DNA from: Gammaproteobacteria bacterium
Lineage (GTDB): Bacteria; Pseudomonadota; Gammaproteobacteria; Burkholderiales; Burkholderiaceae_C
Direction of reading: 5' to 3'
DNA: 64,000 nucleotides
Assembly: GCA_018815325.1 (NCBI GenBank)
Contig: JAHIYE010000023.1
Span: 1-64,000 of the forward strand
Shown here: positions 43,018 to 51,959 of the stretch, in pieces
Layout: each line of letters begins with the position of its first letter
How positions within the stretch are numbered: the first letter of the stretch is position 1
The notes under the pieces: generated by a model
Seen by the model: only the letters and a program-made list of their open reading frames with translations
What the model was told of the DNA's origin: nothing
Database searches by the model: none
Translations under genes and position numbers: made by a program

Positions 43018-43875
43018 ATGTACACCACCCTGATCACGGCCGAACAACTCAAGGCCCTGCAGATGAGCGGCCAGCCTTATCTGGTGTTCGACTGCAGCTA
43101 TGACCTCATGAAGCCCGAGGACGGTGCAGCAATGTACCTGCAGGGACACATCGCCGGGGCGGTGCGTGCCGACCTGAACCAGCACCTGAGCGCCCATGGC
43201 GGTGGTGCCACGGCCTCTGGTGGACGCCACCCCCTGCCCACGCGCGAGGACTTTGCCGCCTGGCTGGCCAGCGTGGGCTTTAGCTCAGACATGCAGGCCG
43301 TGGTGTACGACCGGCAAAGTGCGAACTACTGCGGCCGCCTGTGGTGGATGCTCAAATGGGTCGGGGTGGAAGCCGCTGCCGTGCTCGATGGCGGACTGCA
43401 GGCCTGGGAAGCCGCGCAAGGTGACGTGGCCACCGGGCCGCAAGCGCCGCGCGTTGCATCGAACTTCAAGCCCGCTGCAGCCAAGGCCACGCTGGTGACC
43501 TCGCAGGATGTCATGGCCCGGCTGGGTCGCCCGAGCCAGACCGTGATCGATGCCCGCGCCGCGGCACGTTTCCGCGGTGAGGTCGAACCACTGGACCCGG
43601 TGGCCGGGCACATCCCCGGCGCATTGAACCGGCCATTTGGCGACAACATCGGCGTTGACGGCAAGTTCAAGGCCGCCGAACAGCTGAAGGCCGAGTTTCT
43701 CGAACTGCTGGGAAGCCGTGACCCTGCGAGCGTGGTGCACCAGTGCGGCAGCGGCGTGAGCGCCGTGCCCAATCTGCTCGCCATGGAGATCGCCGGCCTG
43801 GGCCATGCAGCCCTGTATGCCGGCAGCTGGAGCGAGTGGTGCAGTGACCCGGCAAGGCCGGTTGCCAAGGGCTAA
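43018..43875 (+). CDS. sseA: sulfurtransferase, thiosulfate or 3-mercaptopyruvate type
   Basis: 285 residues, two rhodanese domains. The N-terminal inactive domain carries YLVFDCSYDLM and HIAGAVRADLN; the C-terminal catalytic one carries VIDARAAARFRGEV, GHIPGALNRPFGD, and the active-site loop HQCGSGVSAVPNLLAM. CGSGV(S/T)A is the form of 3-mercaptopyruvate sulfurtransferases, while thiosulfate enzymes usually have CRKGV(T/S). Transfers sulfane sulfur, with cytoplasmic location expected. GGAG precedes the ATG. Confidence 0.9.
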   Translation: MYTTLITAEQLKALQMSGQPYLVFDCSYDLMKPEDGAAMYLQGHIAGAVRADLNQHLSAHGGGATASGGRHPLPTREDFAAWLASVGFSSDMQAVVYDRQSANYCGRLWWMLKWVGVEAAAVLDGGLQAWEAAQGDVATGPQAPRVASNFKPAAAKATLVTSQDVMARLGRPSQTVIDARAAARFRGEVEPLDPVAGHIPGALNRPFGDNIGVDGKFKAAEQLKAEFLELLGSRDPASVVHQCGSGVSAVPNLLAMEIAGLGHAALYAGSWSEWCSDPARPVAKG

Positions 43876-43912
43876 GCCATCCTCATGGCAGCCCGGCACG
43901 CAACGCCGGGGC

Positions 43913-44248
43913 TTAACGTCCCTGGCTGTCTTCCGGTTTCGGAGTGGACGGGATCTCCCGCGGCACGACGTCAATGATGTCGGCATCTTGCGGTGTCTCG
44001 TGCACGGGCCCCTGCGCACTGCCAGGTTGTGCCCCGCGGTAAAAGCGCTGCCATTGCGCCCGCCTAAGGACCTGAAACGTCCAGGGCTGCACCGGCCGGC
44101 CCATGAGCCGCGCCCACAGTGCACGCAGTGACCACAAGGCCAGCAACACCATGGCGGCAGCCAGCAGGCTGAGAAAGAACACCAGCCCCATCAGCAGCAG
44201 CACGATGCGCAACATCACGCCGAAAACAGTCTTCACTACATTGTCCAA
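43913..44248 (-). CDS. small inner-membrane protein, unknown
   Basis: 111 residues with one long or two short N-terminal membrane helices (residues 6-45, LLLMGLVFFLSLLAAAMVLL). The cytoplasmic tail is basic then acidic (RRAQWQRFYRG, DADIIDVVPREIP). I do not recognise a characterised family; similar short proteins occur in related genomes (from memory). Convergent with sseA. Confidence 0.6.
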   Translation of the reverse strand: MDNVVKTVFGVMLRIVLLLMGLVFFLSLLAAAMVLLALWSLRALWARLMGRPVQPWTFQVLRRAQWQRFYRGAQPGSAQGPVHETPQDADIIDVVPREIPSTPKPEDSQGR

Positions 44249-44372
44249 AATCCAGCTCCTTGCCTTTGGGGCAGTTGCGGGTCATTGTGACAAATGCAAG
44301 AGCTGCCAGATGGTTGCCGGCATGATTTAGCCATCAAAATGGCATCCAGCCCACATGGAGAAAGCGCTTAAA

Positions 44373-44389
44373 GCTATCAAATTAATAGC
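44373..44389. repeat. dispersed palindrome GCTAY-N7-ATAGC
   Basis: Perfect GCTAT, seven bases, ATAGC, in the intergenic region after the DUF3014 gene stop, flanked by GCGCTTA. Confidence 0.7.
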
Positions 44390-44417
44390 ATAAGCAGACC
44401 TGCAGGCAAGAAGAACG

Positions 44418-45368
44418 CTAGCGAGCAGCAGGCTCGGCTGGCTTTGCCAATGCAGCCCCGACCACCAGGCGGCGAATATCCGCGAGCTTGGCCTTCATGC
44501 GGCGCTCATTGACTGGCCCCATGCGCAGCAGGATTTTCTGTCCTGCTGACAGCCCATTGAGTGCAGGGTCTGTGAACTCATAGGTAACCCAGGGACGCAC
44601 CGGCTTGAGAGGGCCCCGGACTTCGGTGAGGCTCACCTTGAGAGGCTCGGTGGGCACAGGCGCTGCAAGCAGGTGATCGATCACCGCGACCAGCCGGTCA
44701 TTGAAGTAGCCCTTGGGGTAACCCAGTTCGACATACGCTTGCTGGAACAAAGGATAAAGCCGGGCATAGAGCTTCACGGCCTGCGCCGTGTTGATGGCTT
44801 CGACGAACAGCACAAACGGTGTGTAGCGCAGGCCGTTGTCAGGGCTGATGGCGGTCTCGCCCGCTGTGTAATTGCCTTCGCCGGCCAGGGTGGTGAACTT
44901 GCCAGGGGTCGGATTCACAGGCCACATCAAGGGTGGTGCATGGGGGCGAGACAGGTTGTCCACTGTAGCCACCGCGCGGCGCACAAAGCCATCGAGTTGC
45001 AGGAACGTGAGAACCTGTTTGCGACCAAGCAGGTCGGTCAGTGCATCAGTGACAAAGCTGTTTGCCTCTGCCAGTGCAGGCAGCGCAGGCGATGCCGCCG
45101 GAGCAGGATCAATAACTTCCACCGGATACTTGATGGCGGGCTCGACAGGCGCCGGCGTAGCCGGTGGGGCCGGGTCCACCACACCAGAGGCCACAGCAGC
45201 AGGTGCCACCTCGACAATTTCAGGCGGCGGCAATGCACGGTTGTGCCACCAGAGATAGGCCCCCGCTGCAAGCAATGCAAGGACCAGAACGATCAGCCAG
45301 CCAGAAGTATTTTTTTTCATAACCTCTTGGCGCGTCAGCGCCGCGTTGATTTTCTCAGGAAGGTTCAT
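44418..45368 (-). CDS. DUF3014 domain protein, membrane-anchored
   Basis: 316 residues from the ATG at 45368 (GAGGG about 12 bases upstream; MKKNTSGW is an alternative start). One membrane helix near residues 24-42, then a Pro/Ala/Val-rich stretch (VVDPAPPATPAPVEP) and a conserved C-terminal region: LLGRKQVLTFLQLDGFVRRA, VATVDNLSR, YARLYPLFQQAYVELGYP and NDRLVAVIDHLLAAP, which mark DUF3014. Topology predicts a periplasmic domain. Function unknown. Confidence 0.78.
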   Translation of the reverse strand: MNLPEKINAALTRQEVMKKNTSGWLIVLVLALLAAGAYLWWHNRALPPPEIVEVAPAAVASGVVDPAPPATPAPVEPAIKYPVEVIDPAPAASPALPALAEANSFVTDALTDLLGRKQVLTFLQLDGFVRRAVATVDNLSRPHAPPLMWPVNPTPGKFTTLAGEGNYTAGETAISPDNGLRYTPFVLFVEAINTAQAVKLYARLYPLFQQAYVELGYPKGYFNDRLVAVIDHLLAAPVPTEPLKVSLTEVRGPLKPVRPWVTYEFTDPALNGLSAGQKILLRMGPVNERRMKAKLADIRRLVVGAALAKPAEPAAR

Positions 45369-45590
45369 GCTAACACCGCCCTCGTTCAACACCACTGTAC
45401 CGATGCTGCACGCAGTGCTTTTCACTTGACATCAGCTTGTCACATTCCATGCACCTCACAGGGATTTCTGGTGAACCTGGCGCGTGATCCGTGTCGCACG
45501 GATCAAGCCCCATGACACCATGCCCCCCATGGCCGCCGACATCATTCAGGAAACCATGCAAGTACCCATGATCGAGCGCACGGTCCGCCA

Positions 45591-46298
45591 TCAAACCAGC
45601 GACAGGGCCTTGCGGTCGGCCAGGCTCATGAGGTCACTGAAGCGCTGGCCCTGGATCAGCACATGTTCACGTGCCACACTGGCAGCCTGCTCGCCATTTC
45701 CCAGCTTGATCGCCTGCACGATGTCCCGGTGCTCGGTCAATGACTGGGCCATCCGGTTTCTCAGCTGAAGCTGCAGGCGACGATAGGGCTTGAGCCGCGT
45801 CTTGAGTGCAACGGTCTGCTGCACCAGATACGCGTTGCCGCATGTTTGGTAGATGAGCTGATGGAATCGCTCATTGACGTAGTAGTACTGGTTGGCATTG
45901 CCCTCGCCAGCAGCCTGCTCACAGGCATTCAGCGCTTCTTCAATGTGCGCCACATCGTCATGCGTGGCACGCCTCGCCGCCAGGCGTGCGCACATGGCTT
46001 CCAACTCCGCCATGACTTCGAACAACTCGATCAGCTCGGGTAAGCCGACCTTGGCCACATAGGTGCCACGCTTGGGGATCACATCCACCAGGCCGCTGGC
46101 CTCCAGTTGCTGCAAGGCTTCGCGCACCGGCGTGCGGGATACGTCAAAACGGCTCATCAGCTCCTCAATATCCAGCTGAACTCCCGGCTCCAGCAGACCA
46201 TTGACAATGTCGTCTTCAAGCTGATCGCGCACACATTGCATGCGTGACCTGGCAGGCAGGGAGGGGGGCCGATGCTCGGTCATCGCGTCGTTTTTCAT
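45591..46298 (-). CDS. GntR-family regulator with FCD domain
   Basis: 235 residues. Winged helix at residues about 15-85 (DDIVNGLLEPGVQLDIEELM, SRFDVSRTPVREALQQLEAS, GTYVAKVGL) and an all-helical FCD ligand domain after (LFEVMAELEAMCARLAA, NERFHQLIYQTCGN, HRDIVQAIKLGN), with the Asp/His residues that usually hold a metal and an organic-acid ligand. Divergent from the third TRAP operon with a palindromic region between, so it should repress that operon until the substrate appears (inference). Confidence 0.9.
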   Translation of the reverse strand: MKNDAMTEHRPPSLPARSRMQCVRDQLEDDIVNGLLEPGVQLDIEELMSRFDVSRTPVREALQQLEASGLVDVIPKRGTYVAKVGLPELIELFEVMAELEAMCARLAARRATHDDVAHIEEALNACEQAAGEGNANQYYYVNERFHQLIYQTCGNAYLVQQTVALKTRLKPYRRLQLQLRNRMAQSLTEHRDIVQAIKLGNGEQAASVAREHVLIQGQRFSDLMSLADRKALSLV

Positions 46299-46333
46299 GC
46301 GTGGCTGGGGAAATCCCTAGGCGTTATTCTGGC

Positions 46334-46368
46334 TGATACATATAACATTTGAACAAATTTATATATCA
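46334..46368. promoter_or_regulatory. candidate GntR operator before TRAP system 3
   Basis: TGATACATATAA (46334-46345) and TTTATATATCA (46358-46368) face each other as an imperfect inverted repeat, with a smaller palindrome ATTTG-AA-CAAAT between them. It lies 29 bases before the dctP start and 36 bases before the regulator's start. Confidence 0.55.
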
Positions 46369-46396
46369 AAATCCCGAATTCACAAAGGAGCGTCAC

Positions 46397-47398
46397 ATGA
46401 AAGTCACGAAATGGAATAAATCACTGGGTGTACTTGCACTGGCCTGCGCAGCAGCCGTGGGCGCACACGCAGACATCGTTCTCAAGGCATCGCACCAGTT
46501 TCCGGGTGGCAAGGGTGACGTGCGAGATGAAATGGTGCAGATGATTGCGCGCGAAGTCGCCGCTGCGAATGTTGGCATGGAAATCAAGGTGTTCCCCGGC
46601 TCCAGCCTGGTCAAACCCAAGGAGCAGTGGAAAGCCATGCTCTCGGGCCAGATCGACATGACCTCCCTGCCCCTGGACTATGCCTCGGGCTACCACCCGG
46701 AATTCGGCGCCACATTGATGCCTGGCCTCGTGAAAAACCATGCGCACGCCAAGCGCATCAACGACTCTGAATTCATGAAGGATATCAAGGGCATCATCAA
46801 CAAGGGGGGTGTCACGGTACTGGCAGACGCCTGGCTGGCTGGCGCTTTCGGTGGCAAGGACAAATGCATTCTGGAGCCCAAGGACGCTGATGGCCTGAAG
46901 ATCCGTTCTGCAGGTGCCACCTTCTCGCAGATGTGGGCCGGTGCTGGCGCCTCCATCGTGTCGGTTCCTTCCAGCGAGGTCTACAGCGCCCTGCAGCAGG
47001 GTGTGGCCCAGGGCACCGACACCTCGGCAGGCAGCTTTGTCTCGTTTCGCCTGTATGAGCAGCTCAAGTGCCTGACCGCACCGGGCGAAGACACCTTGTG
47101 GTTCATGTACGAACCCATCCTGATCTCCAACAAGACCATGGCCAAGCTCAACGATGCGCAGAAGAAAGCCCTCATGGCCGCTTCACGCAAGGCGCAGGAT
47201 TACTTCGCCAGCGAGTCGGCCAAGCTCGATGAGAAGCTGATCTCGGTCTACAAGCAGAACAACGTGAAGGTCGTCACCATGACCTCTGCCCAGGCAGATG
47301 AATGGCGCAAGATTGCCGCCAAGACCTCCTACAAGGAGTTCGCCGCCAAAGTACCCGGCGGCCAGCAATTGCTTGACAAGGCGATGGCCGTCAAGTGA
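46397..47398 (+). CDS. dctP: TRAP transporter substrate-binding protein DctP (system 3)
   Basis: 333 residues from the ATG at 46397 (AAGGAG upstream). Signal peptide ends near AHA-DIVL (residue 22). DctP pattern: VLKASHQFPGGKGDVRDEM, VFPGSSLVKPKEQWKAMLSG, DGLKIRSAGATFSQM with the carboxylate-binding arginine, and ALQQGVAQGTDT. Two cysteines (KCILE, KCLTA) could form a disulfide. Ligand unknown, likely an organic acid sensed by the divergent GntR protein. dctQ overlaps its stop. Confidence 0.92.
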   Translation: MKVTKWNKSLGVLALACAAAVGAHADIVLKASHQFPGGKGDVRDEMVQMIAREVAAANVGMEIKVFPGSSLVKPKEQWKAMLSGQIDMTSLPLDYASGYHPEFGATLMPGLVKNHAHAKRINDSEFMKDIKGIINKGGVTVLADAWLAGAFGGKDKCILEPKDADGLKIRSAGATFSQMWAGAGASIVSVPSSEVYSALQQGVAQGTDTSAGSFVSFRLYEQLKCLTAPGEDTLWFMYEPILISNKTMAKLNDAQKKALMAASRKAQDYFASESAKLDEKLISVYKQNNVKVVTMTSAQADEWRKIAAKTSYKEFAAKVPGGQQLLDKAMAVK

Positions 47399-47925
47399 TC
47401 CGGCCCATGCATTTGTTTCATGCATGGGTAGCCCGTCTGTCCCGCATCAGTGGCGTGGTCTCCGCGCTGCTGATGCTGGTTTCCGTCATCGTCGTCTGTC
47501 AAATGGTGTTCGTGCGCGCTGTGCTGGGGGAATCCTCCATCTGGCAAACCGAGTTCGTCACCTTTTCATTGATCGCGGCTACCTTTCTCGGCGCCCCCTA
47601 CATCCTGCTCACCCGCGGTCATGTGGCGGTTGATTTCGTTCCCCTCATGGCCTCTCAGCCATGGAAGATACGGCTGGCTTGGATCAGTACCCTGGCAGCC
47701 TTCGGCTTTTGCCTGCTGTTTTTCTACAGCTCGCTGCACTGGTGGTGGGAGGCCTGGGTGGGTGACATCACGACACCTTCGATGTGGCGTGCGCGGCTGT
47801 GGATTCCCTACCTGAGTGTGCCGGTCGGCATGTTTCTGCTGTGCCTGCAGTACGTGTCCGACATCTGGGCCCTGGCTACCGGGCAGACGCTCACGAATGA
47901 CATTGAATTTGAGGAAGTTGTGTGA
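47395..47925 (+). CDS. dctQ: TRAP transporter small permease DctQ (system 3)
   Basis: 176 residues from a GTG that overlaps the dctP stop (GTGA); an ATG four codons in is an alternative. Four membrane segments and the family stretch SIWQTEFVTFSLIAATFLGA plus HVAVDFV are present. Its stop overlaps the dctM start by 4 bases, so the three genes are translationally coupled. Confidence 0.9.
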   Translation: MIRPMHLFHAWVARLSRISGVVSALLMLVSVIVVCQMVFVRAVLGESSIWQTEFVTFSLIAATFLGAPYILLTRGHVAVDFVPLMASQPWKIRLAWISTLAAFGFCLLFFYSSLHWWWEAWVGDITTPSMWRARLWIPYLSVPVGMFLLCLQYVSDIWALATGQTLTNDIEFEEVV

Positions 47926-49229
47926 CGCCTTTGATATTGGGGGGAATGATCTTCCTCGTCACCTTGGTGCTGCTCGCCGTGGGCATGCCGATCGCCTTTG
48001 CGCTGGGCTCCACAGCGCTGATTTTCATGGTCTTCAACGATGGCTGGGGGGTGCTTGCCTACTTGCCTGAGACGGTCTTTGCCGGTCTGGACGACTTCAC
48101 GCTGGCCTCCATTCCGATGTTCGTCATCATGGGCGCCGCGGTAGCGTCCTCGCGTGCCGGCAGTGACCTCTATGAGGCGCTGTCGCGCTGGCTGTACCGC
48201 ATTCCAGGCTCGCTGGTGATCTCCAACATCGGCGCCTGCGCCCTGTTCTCGGCCCTTACCGGCTCTTCCCCGGCCACCTGTGCCGCCATCGGCAAGATGG
48301 GCATCCCCGAGATGCGCCGCCGTGGCTATGACGCCGATCTGGCCACGGGCTCCATCGCCGCCGGCGGCACGCTGGGCATCCTGATTCCCCCCAGTGTCAC
48401 CATGATCCTGTATGGCATCGCCTCGGAGACCTCCATCGGTCGACTCTTCATCGCGGGCATCATCCCGGGCCTGCTGCTCACCGGCCTGTTCATCGCCTGG
48501 GCCCTGTTCCTGAGCTGGCGCCGCAAGACCCACCTGAAGGTGATGTCGCAAAACTTCAGCCTGAAGCAAAAGCTGGAGCTGCTGCCGCGCCTGCTGCCGC
48601 TGATGATGGTCATTGTGGGCGTCATCTACGCCCTGTATGGCGGCATTGCCACCCCCTCCGAGGCGGCCGGCGTCGGCGCTGTGCTGTGTCTGGGCATGGT
48701 CATCGTGATCTACCGGATGTGGCACATCAAGGACATCTGGCTGATCCTGCGCGACGCCATGCGGGAGTCCGGCATGCTGCTGCTGATCATCGGCATGTCG
48801 GTGCTGTTTGGCTACATGATGTCGTCCCTGTCCGTGACCCAGTCTATTGCCCAGGGCATTGCCGACATGGAAGTCAACCGCTGGGTTTTGCTGCTGATGA
48901 TCAATGTGCTGTTGCTGGTACTCGGCTGCTTCCTGCCCCCCGCGGCCATCATCCTGATGACCACACCGATCATCCTGCCGGTGATCACCAACGCCGGATT
49001 CGATCCCATCTGGTTTGGGGTGGTGCTGACCATCAACATGGAGCTGGGTCTCATCACACCACCGGTCGGGTTAAACCTCTTTGTCATCAACGGCATCACG
49101 CCGGATGTGCCGCTGCAAACCATCCTGAAAGGGGTCTTCCCCTTCATGCTCTGCATGGTGCTGGCTATCGTGATCCTGTGCTTTGTGCCGGAGCTGGCCA
49201 CCTGGCTGCCACAAACCATGATGGGCTGA
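47922..49229 (+). CDS. dctM: TRAP transporter large permease DctM (system 3)
   Basis: 435 residues from a GTG overlapping dctQ. DctM signatures: LDDFTLASIPMFVIMGAAVA, GSSPATCAAIGKMGIPEM, AAGGTLGILIPPSVTMILYG, and LGLITPPVGLNLFVINGI near the end. Normal length, unlike the long system 2 homologue. Transports the ligand delivered by the 46397 gene product. A stable hairpin lies 110 bases after the stop. Confidence 0.93.
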   Translation: MTPLILGGMIFLVTLVLLAVGMPIAFALGSTALIFMVFNDGWGVLAYLPETVFAGLDDFTLASIPMFVIMGAAVASSRAGSDLYEALSRWLYRIPGSLVISNIGACALFSALTGSSPATCAAIGKMGIPEMRRRGYDADLATGSIAAGGTLGILIPPSVTMILYGIASETSIGRLFIAGIIPGLLLTGLFIAWALFLSWRRKTHLKVMSQNFSLKQKLELLPRLLPLMMVIVGVIYALYGGIATPSEAAGVGAVLCLGMVIVIYRMWHIKDIWLILRDAMRESGMLLLIIGMSVLFGYMMSSLSVTQSIAQGIADMEVNRWVLLLMINVLLLVLGCFLPPAAIILMTTPIILPVITNAGFDPIWFGVVLTINMELGLITPPVGLNLFVINGITPDVPLQTILKGVFPFMLCMVLAIVILCFVPELATWLPQTMMG

Positions 49230-49339
49230 AGGAAGGCAGCTACTGCGGACTGCCTGCGGCATGCCCGCTCCTCCGGGGGCGCTCCAGGCAGTTGCCTCAT
49301 ATAGAGCCTCACCCTCTGGAAGCTCCACTTCTGATGTTT

Positions 49340-49369
49340 GGGTTGACAGGGTGACTACTCTGTCAACCC
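49340..49369. terminator. long hairpin between convergent dctM and lapD
   Basis: GGGTTGACAG (49340-49349) and CTGTCAACCC (49360-49369) make a perfect 10-bp stem. No T-run follows on the plus strand, so it may be a terminator of moderate strength for both sides or a protein site. Confidence 0.5.
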
Positions 49370-49385
49370 TGCCCCTGCTGAATTG

Positions 49386-51275
49386 TTACGCAATAACCCT
49401 GTCTGACACGCCATCGAAGCCGAGCTTAAACAGCAACTCGGCGTCGGCCTGGTCTGTCACGCCTTCTGCGATGACCTGCATGCCCAAGGTGTGCGCAATC
49501 GTGCAAAGACCACGAAGCATGATCTGCGCACTGGCTTCCCGCTCAATATTCAGCACCAATGAACGACTGACCTTGAGGTAGCGCAAACCCAGACTGGACA
49601 GGCGACCCAGGTGGCCCAGATGGGCGTCCAGATGTTTGACCCCGATCTTGCAACCCAGGGGGAGCATGCGCACACAGAATCGCTGAAACTCGGCTTCATG
49701 CTGGAAGACGATCTCCTCCGGGATATCGAAGCAAAGATGTTGCGCATCGCCAGGAAGCTGCTGACACAGCTCTGCAATGCGCTGGACCTGGCGCGCATCG
49801 CAGACGGACTCAAAGCCCAGGTTGATGCAGACATCCTGTCCGGATTGCTGGACTGTTTTGAGCGCTTGTGCGATGACCTCAAGATCCAGCAGGCCAACCT
49901 GCCCCTGTCGCCGCGCCCACGGCAGAAAAGCCCCCGCCACCAGAATTTCACCGCACACACTGGAGTGAATGCGGGCCAGTGCCTGGGTATGAATCTGCTC
50001 GCCGTCACGCCCGCGGACCGGAAACAACGCCAGCTGAAACTCATGCTTGCGCAACGCTGCGTCGAGGATGTCGTTCCAGTCGCTGGCCGAGCGTGACGAC
50101 GGCACGCTGCTCACAGGCATCGTGGGAAGTTGACCTTCGCCAGAGACTGGCGCCAGGGACTGGTCGCAGCGCAGCAGAATGTCCGACAGCGTGCTGTGCG
50201 GACCATAGTGCGCGACACCGAAACGGAGTTTCAGCATATGGCCGTCTTCGACCTGCTGGATGTGCTCCAGACATTGGCGTACAAGGTGTGTGTCGTCTGT
50301 ATCCCCGGGAACAAGAAAACCCAGATCGGCAGAACTCAGGCGACCGAGCAATACCCGCCCATGCTCAGCCAGGGCCTGCTTGAGCTGGAGCGCAAGCTGC
50401 TGGATCAGGCGGTCGGTCTGCACACGGCCGATCTCCCGGTTAAGCTCCTCCAAATTGCCGATTTGTACCAGCATGAGCAGTCCTTGTTCATGGGTATCTT
50501 CGCGCTCCATCTCAGTCGCGGCATTGCGACTGAACGCATCGCGCACCATGAAGCCTGTGAGGGGGTCGTATTCATAGTCACTCTTGAGCTTGTGCAGGCG
50601 GGCGGATTCGTCGTCGAGCAGGTTCTTGATCTTCTGTGTCAGCCGGTTCATGGCCTGCACGATCAGCCGGAACTCCAGCGTGCGCGGTGGCTTGACCTCT
50701 ATGAAGCGCCGCTCGGCCAGGGCCTCGGCCTGATCCACGACGCGCATCAGCGGCTTGATGATGCTTCGGATGAACAGCATCCCCAGCAAGCCAATCACCA
50801 CGACACCTCCAACATAGAGCTGCATCAGGGTGCGTGCCGATTGCCACAGTGAGTCGTAGGCAAAGGAGGGGTCGCTTTGCAGGCGGATGCTGCCCAATTG
50901 CTTCCAGCCACTCTGAATGATGGCCTCAGCCGGCTCGGGGCTAATAGGCACCAGGCTCCCAAACCACGCCGGCACCGTCGATGGACGGAACGAGCGCTCG
51001 CGGCTCGCGAGCAGATGGCCGTCTGGCGCCAGGTACTCAATCCGCTGGTAATGCCCCAGGTCGAACTGGGAGCTCAGCAACAGCTCGACGGTCGTCGCAT
51101 CTGTGGCGGTTTGAGAAACTGTCATAGCCAGTGCAGTCGCGGTATCGAGATTCTTGATCTTGATTTCGTTCTCCAGGTACCGCTTGGCCGACACCATGTT
51201 GATCCCGACAGCGACAAGGAAGGCCGCGCTGGCGATCAAGCCAACAGCAATCCATAAACGTTTGACCAGCGACAT
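49386..51275 (-). CDS. lapD: c-di-GMP receptor LapD
   Basis: 629 residues. N-terminal membrane helix (about 8-28), periplasmic domain (29-150), second helix (about 152-172), HAMP (SIIKPLMRVVDQAEALAERR), a GGDEF domain lacking the active motif (the equivalent is SSADLGFLVPGD) and an EAL domain lacking EAL (TQALARIHS instead). Both enzymatic sites are therefore dead and the protein should only bind c-di-GMP, as in Pseudomonas LapD, which sequesters the protease LapG when c-di-GMP is high. LapG is encoded 12 bases upstream on the same strand. The large adhesin target is not in the window. Confidence 0.9.
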   Translation of the reverse strand: MSLVKRLWIAVGLIASAAFLVAVGINMVSAKRYLENEIKIKNLDTATALAMTVSQTATDATTVELLLSSQFDLGHYQRIEYLAPDGHLLASRERSFRPSTVPAWFGSLVPISPEPAEAIIQSGWKQLGSIRLQSDPSFAYDSLWQSARTLMQLYVGGVVVIGLLGMLFIRSIIKPLMRVVDQAEALAERRFIEVKPPRTLEFRLIVQAMNRLTQKIKNLLDDESARLHKLKSDYEYDPLTGFMVRDAFSRNAATEMEREDTHEQGLLMLVQIGNLEELNREIGRVQTDRLIQQLALQLKQALAEHGRVLLGRLSSADLGFLVPGDTDDTHLVRQCLEHIQQVEDGHMLKLRFGVAHYGPHSTLSDILLRCDQSLAPVSGEGQLPTMPVSSVPSSRSASDWNDILDAALRKHEFQLALFPVRGRDGEQIHTQALARIHSSVCGEILVAGAFLPWARRQGQVGLLDLEVIAQALKTVQQSGQDVCINLGFESVCDARQVQRIAELCQQLPGDAQHLCFDIPEEIVFQHEAEFQRFCVRMLPLGCKIGVKHLDAHLGHLGRLSSLGLRYLKVSRSLVLNIEREASAQIMLRGLCTIAHTLGMQVIAEGVTDQADAELLFKLGFDGVSDRVIA

Positions 51276-51287
51276 GGTGGGGACTCC

Positions 51288-51959
51288 TCAAAGGGTGAAT
51301 TCCGCCTGCAGGCGTGCCAGGACATCGCGCCATCGCGAGATGCGGGCCGTAGGGTCGGCGCTGTAGGCATGGGGACCGCGGAACCACAGGTGGGTGGCGT
51401 TGAAAGAATACACGGGTGACAAATCGGTGCGCCGCGATGCAGGCTTGATCTCGCCGTCCACGTTGTCCAGAATCAGCGGCTCAGCAACGGGATTCGGATA
51501 GTAGGCAAGAATCATGTGTGCCACCGGCTCGGCATTGGCCTGCTGCTGAAGCCGCACATAGGTCAGGCGAAGCTTGCTCTCAGGCATCCCGGCGATCAGC
51601 AGGCTCACATACTTGGCGATGACGAAATCCTCGCAATCTCCAGCCCCCTTGGCCATGGTCTCCAGCAGGGAGGCCCAGTAGTCGTCCTGCTGCCAGAGTT
51701 CCCGGTCATCCACCCACCGGATGCGCCGGTTGAAAAAACTGTTCACGCGCTCAAGTTTTTCAACGTCGTCCAGTCCACCCAGTGTCGGCAGCATGTTTCG
51801 CCATTCGCCGACAGACTTGGCCACGTCCTCGCCATAGCGGCTCAAGGCCAACTGCTGCAACTTGTCGAGATGGGGGGCCGCGAAACCGCCGAACACGAAC
51901 AGGCACATGACGCCAGCCCGGCCCCACTTCCATACCCATGACCGGCTTGTGTTCATCAT
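51288..51959 (-). CDS. lapG: periplasmic transglutaminase-like cysteine protease LapG
   Basis: 223 residues with a signal anchor at residues about 13-28. The catalytic triad of bacterial transglutaminase-like cysteine proteases is visible: Cys in GAGDCEDFVIAKY, His in PVAHMILAYY, Asp in LILDNVDGE. Conserved RIRWVDDRELWQQDDYWASL also fits LapG. It cuts surface adhesins at a di-Ala site to release biofilm cells, under LapD control. The start ATGATG lies inside the decayed ugd remnant, so the promoter must be within or beyond that remnant. Confidence 0.9.
   Translation of the reverse strand: MMNTSRSWVWKWGRAGVMCLFVFGGFAAPHLDKLQQLALSRYGEDVAKSVGEWRNMLPTLGGLDDVEKLERVNSFFNRRIRWVDDRELWQQDDYWASLLETMAKGAGDCEDFVIAKYVSLLIAGMPESKLRLTYVRLQQQANAEPVAHMILAYYPNPVAEPLILDNVDGEIKPASRRTDLSPVYSFNATHLWFRGPHAYSADPTARISRWRDVLARLQAEFTL

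Noticed and set aside
45370-45594. 74-residue Cys-containing open frame on the minus strand between DUF3014 and GntR genes
   Set aside because: It has a C-x2-C and other cysteines but no ribosome-binding site and no relation to a known family. It fits random open frame in GC-rich DNA.
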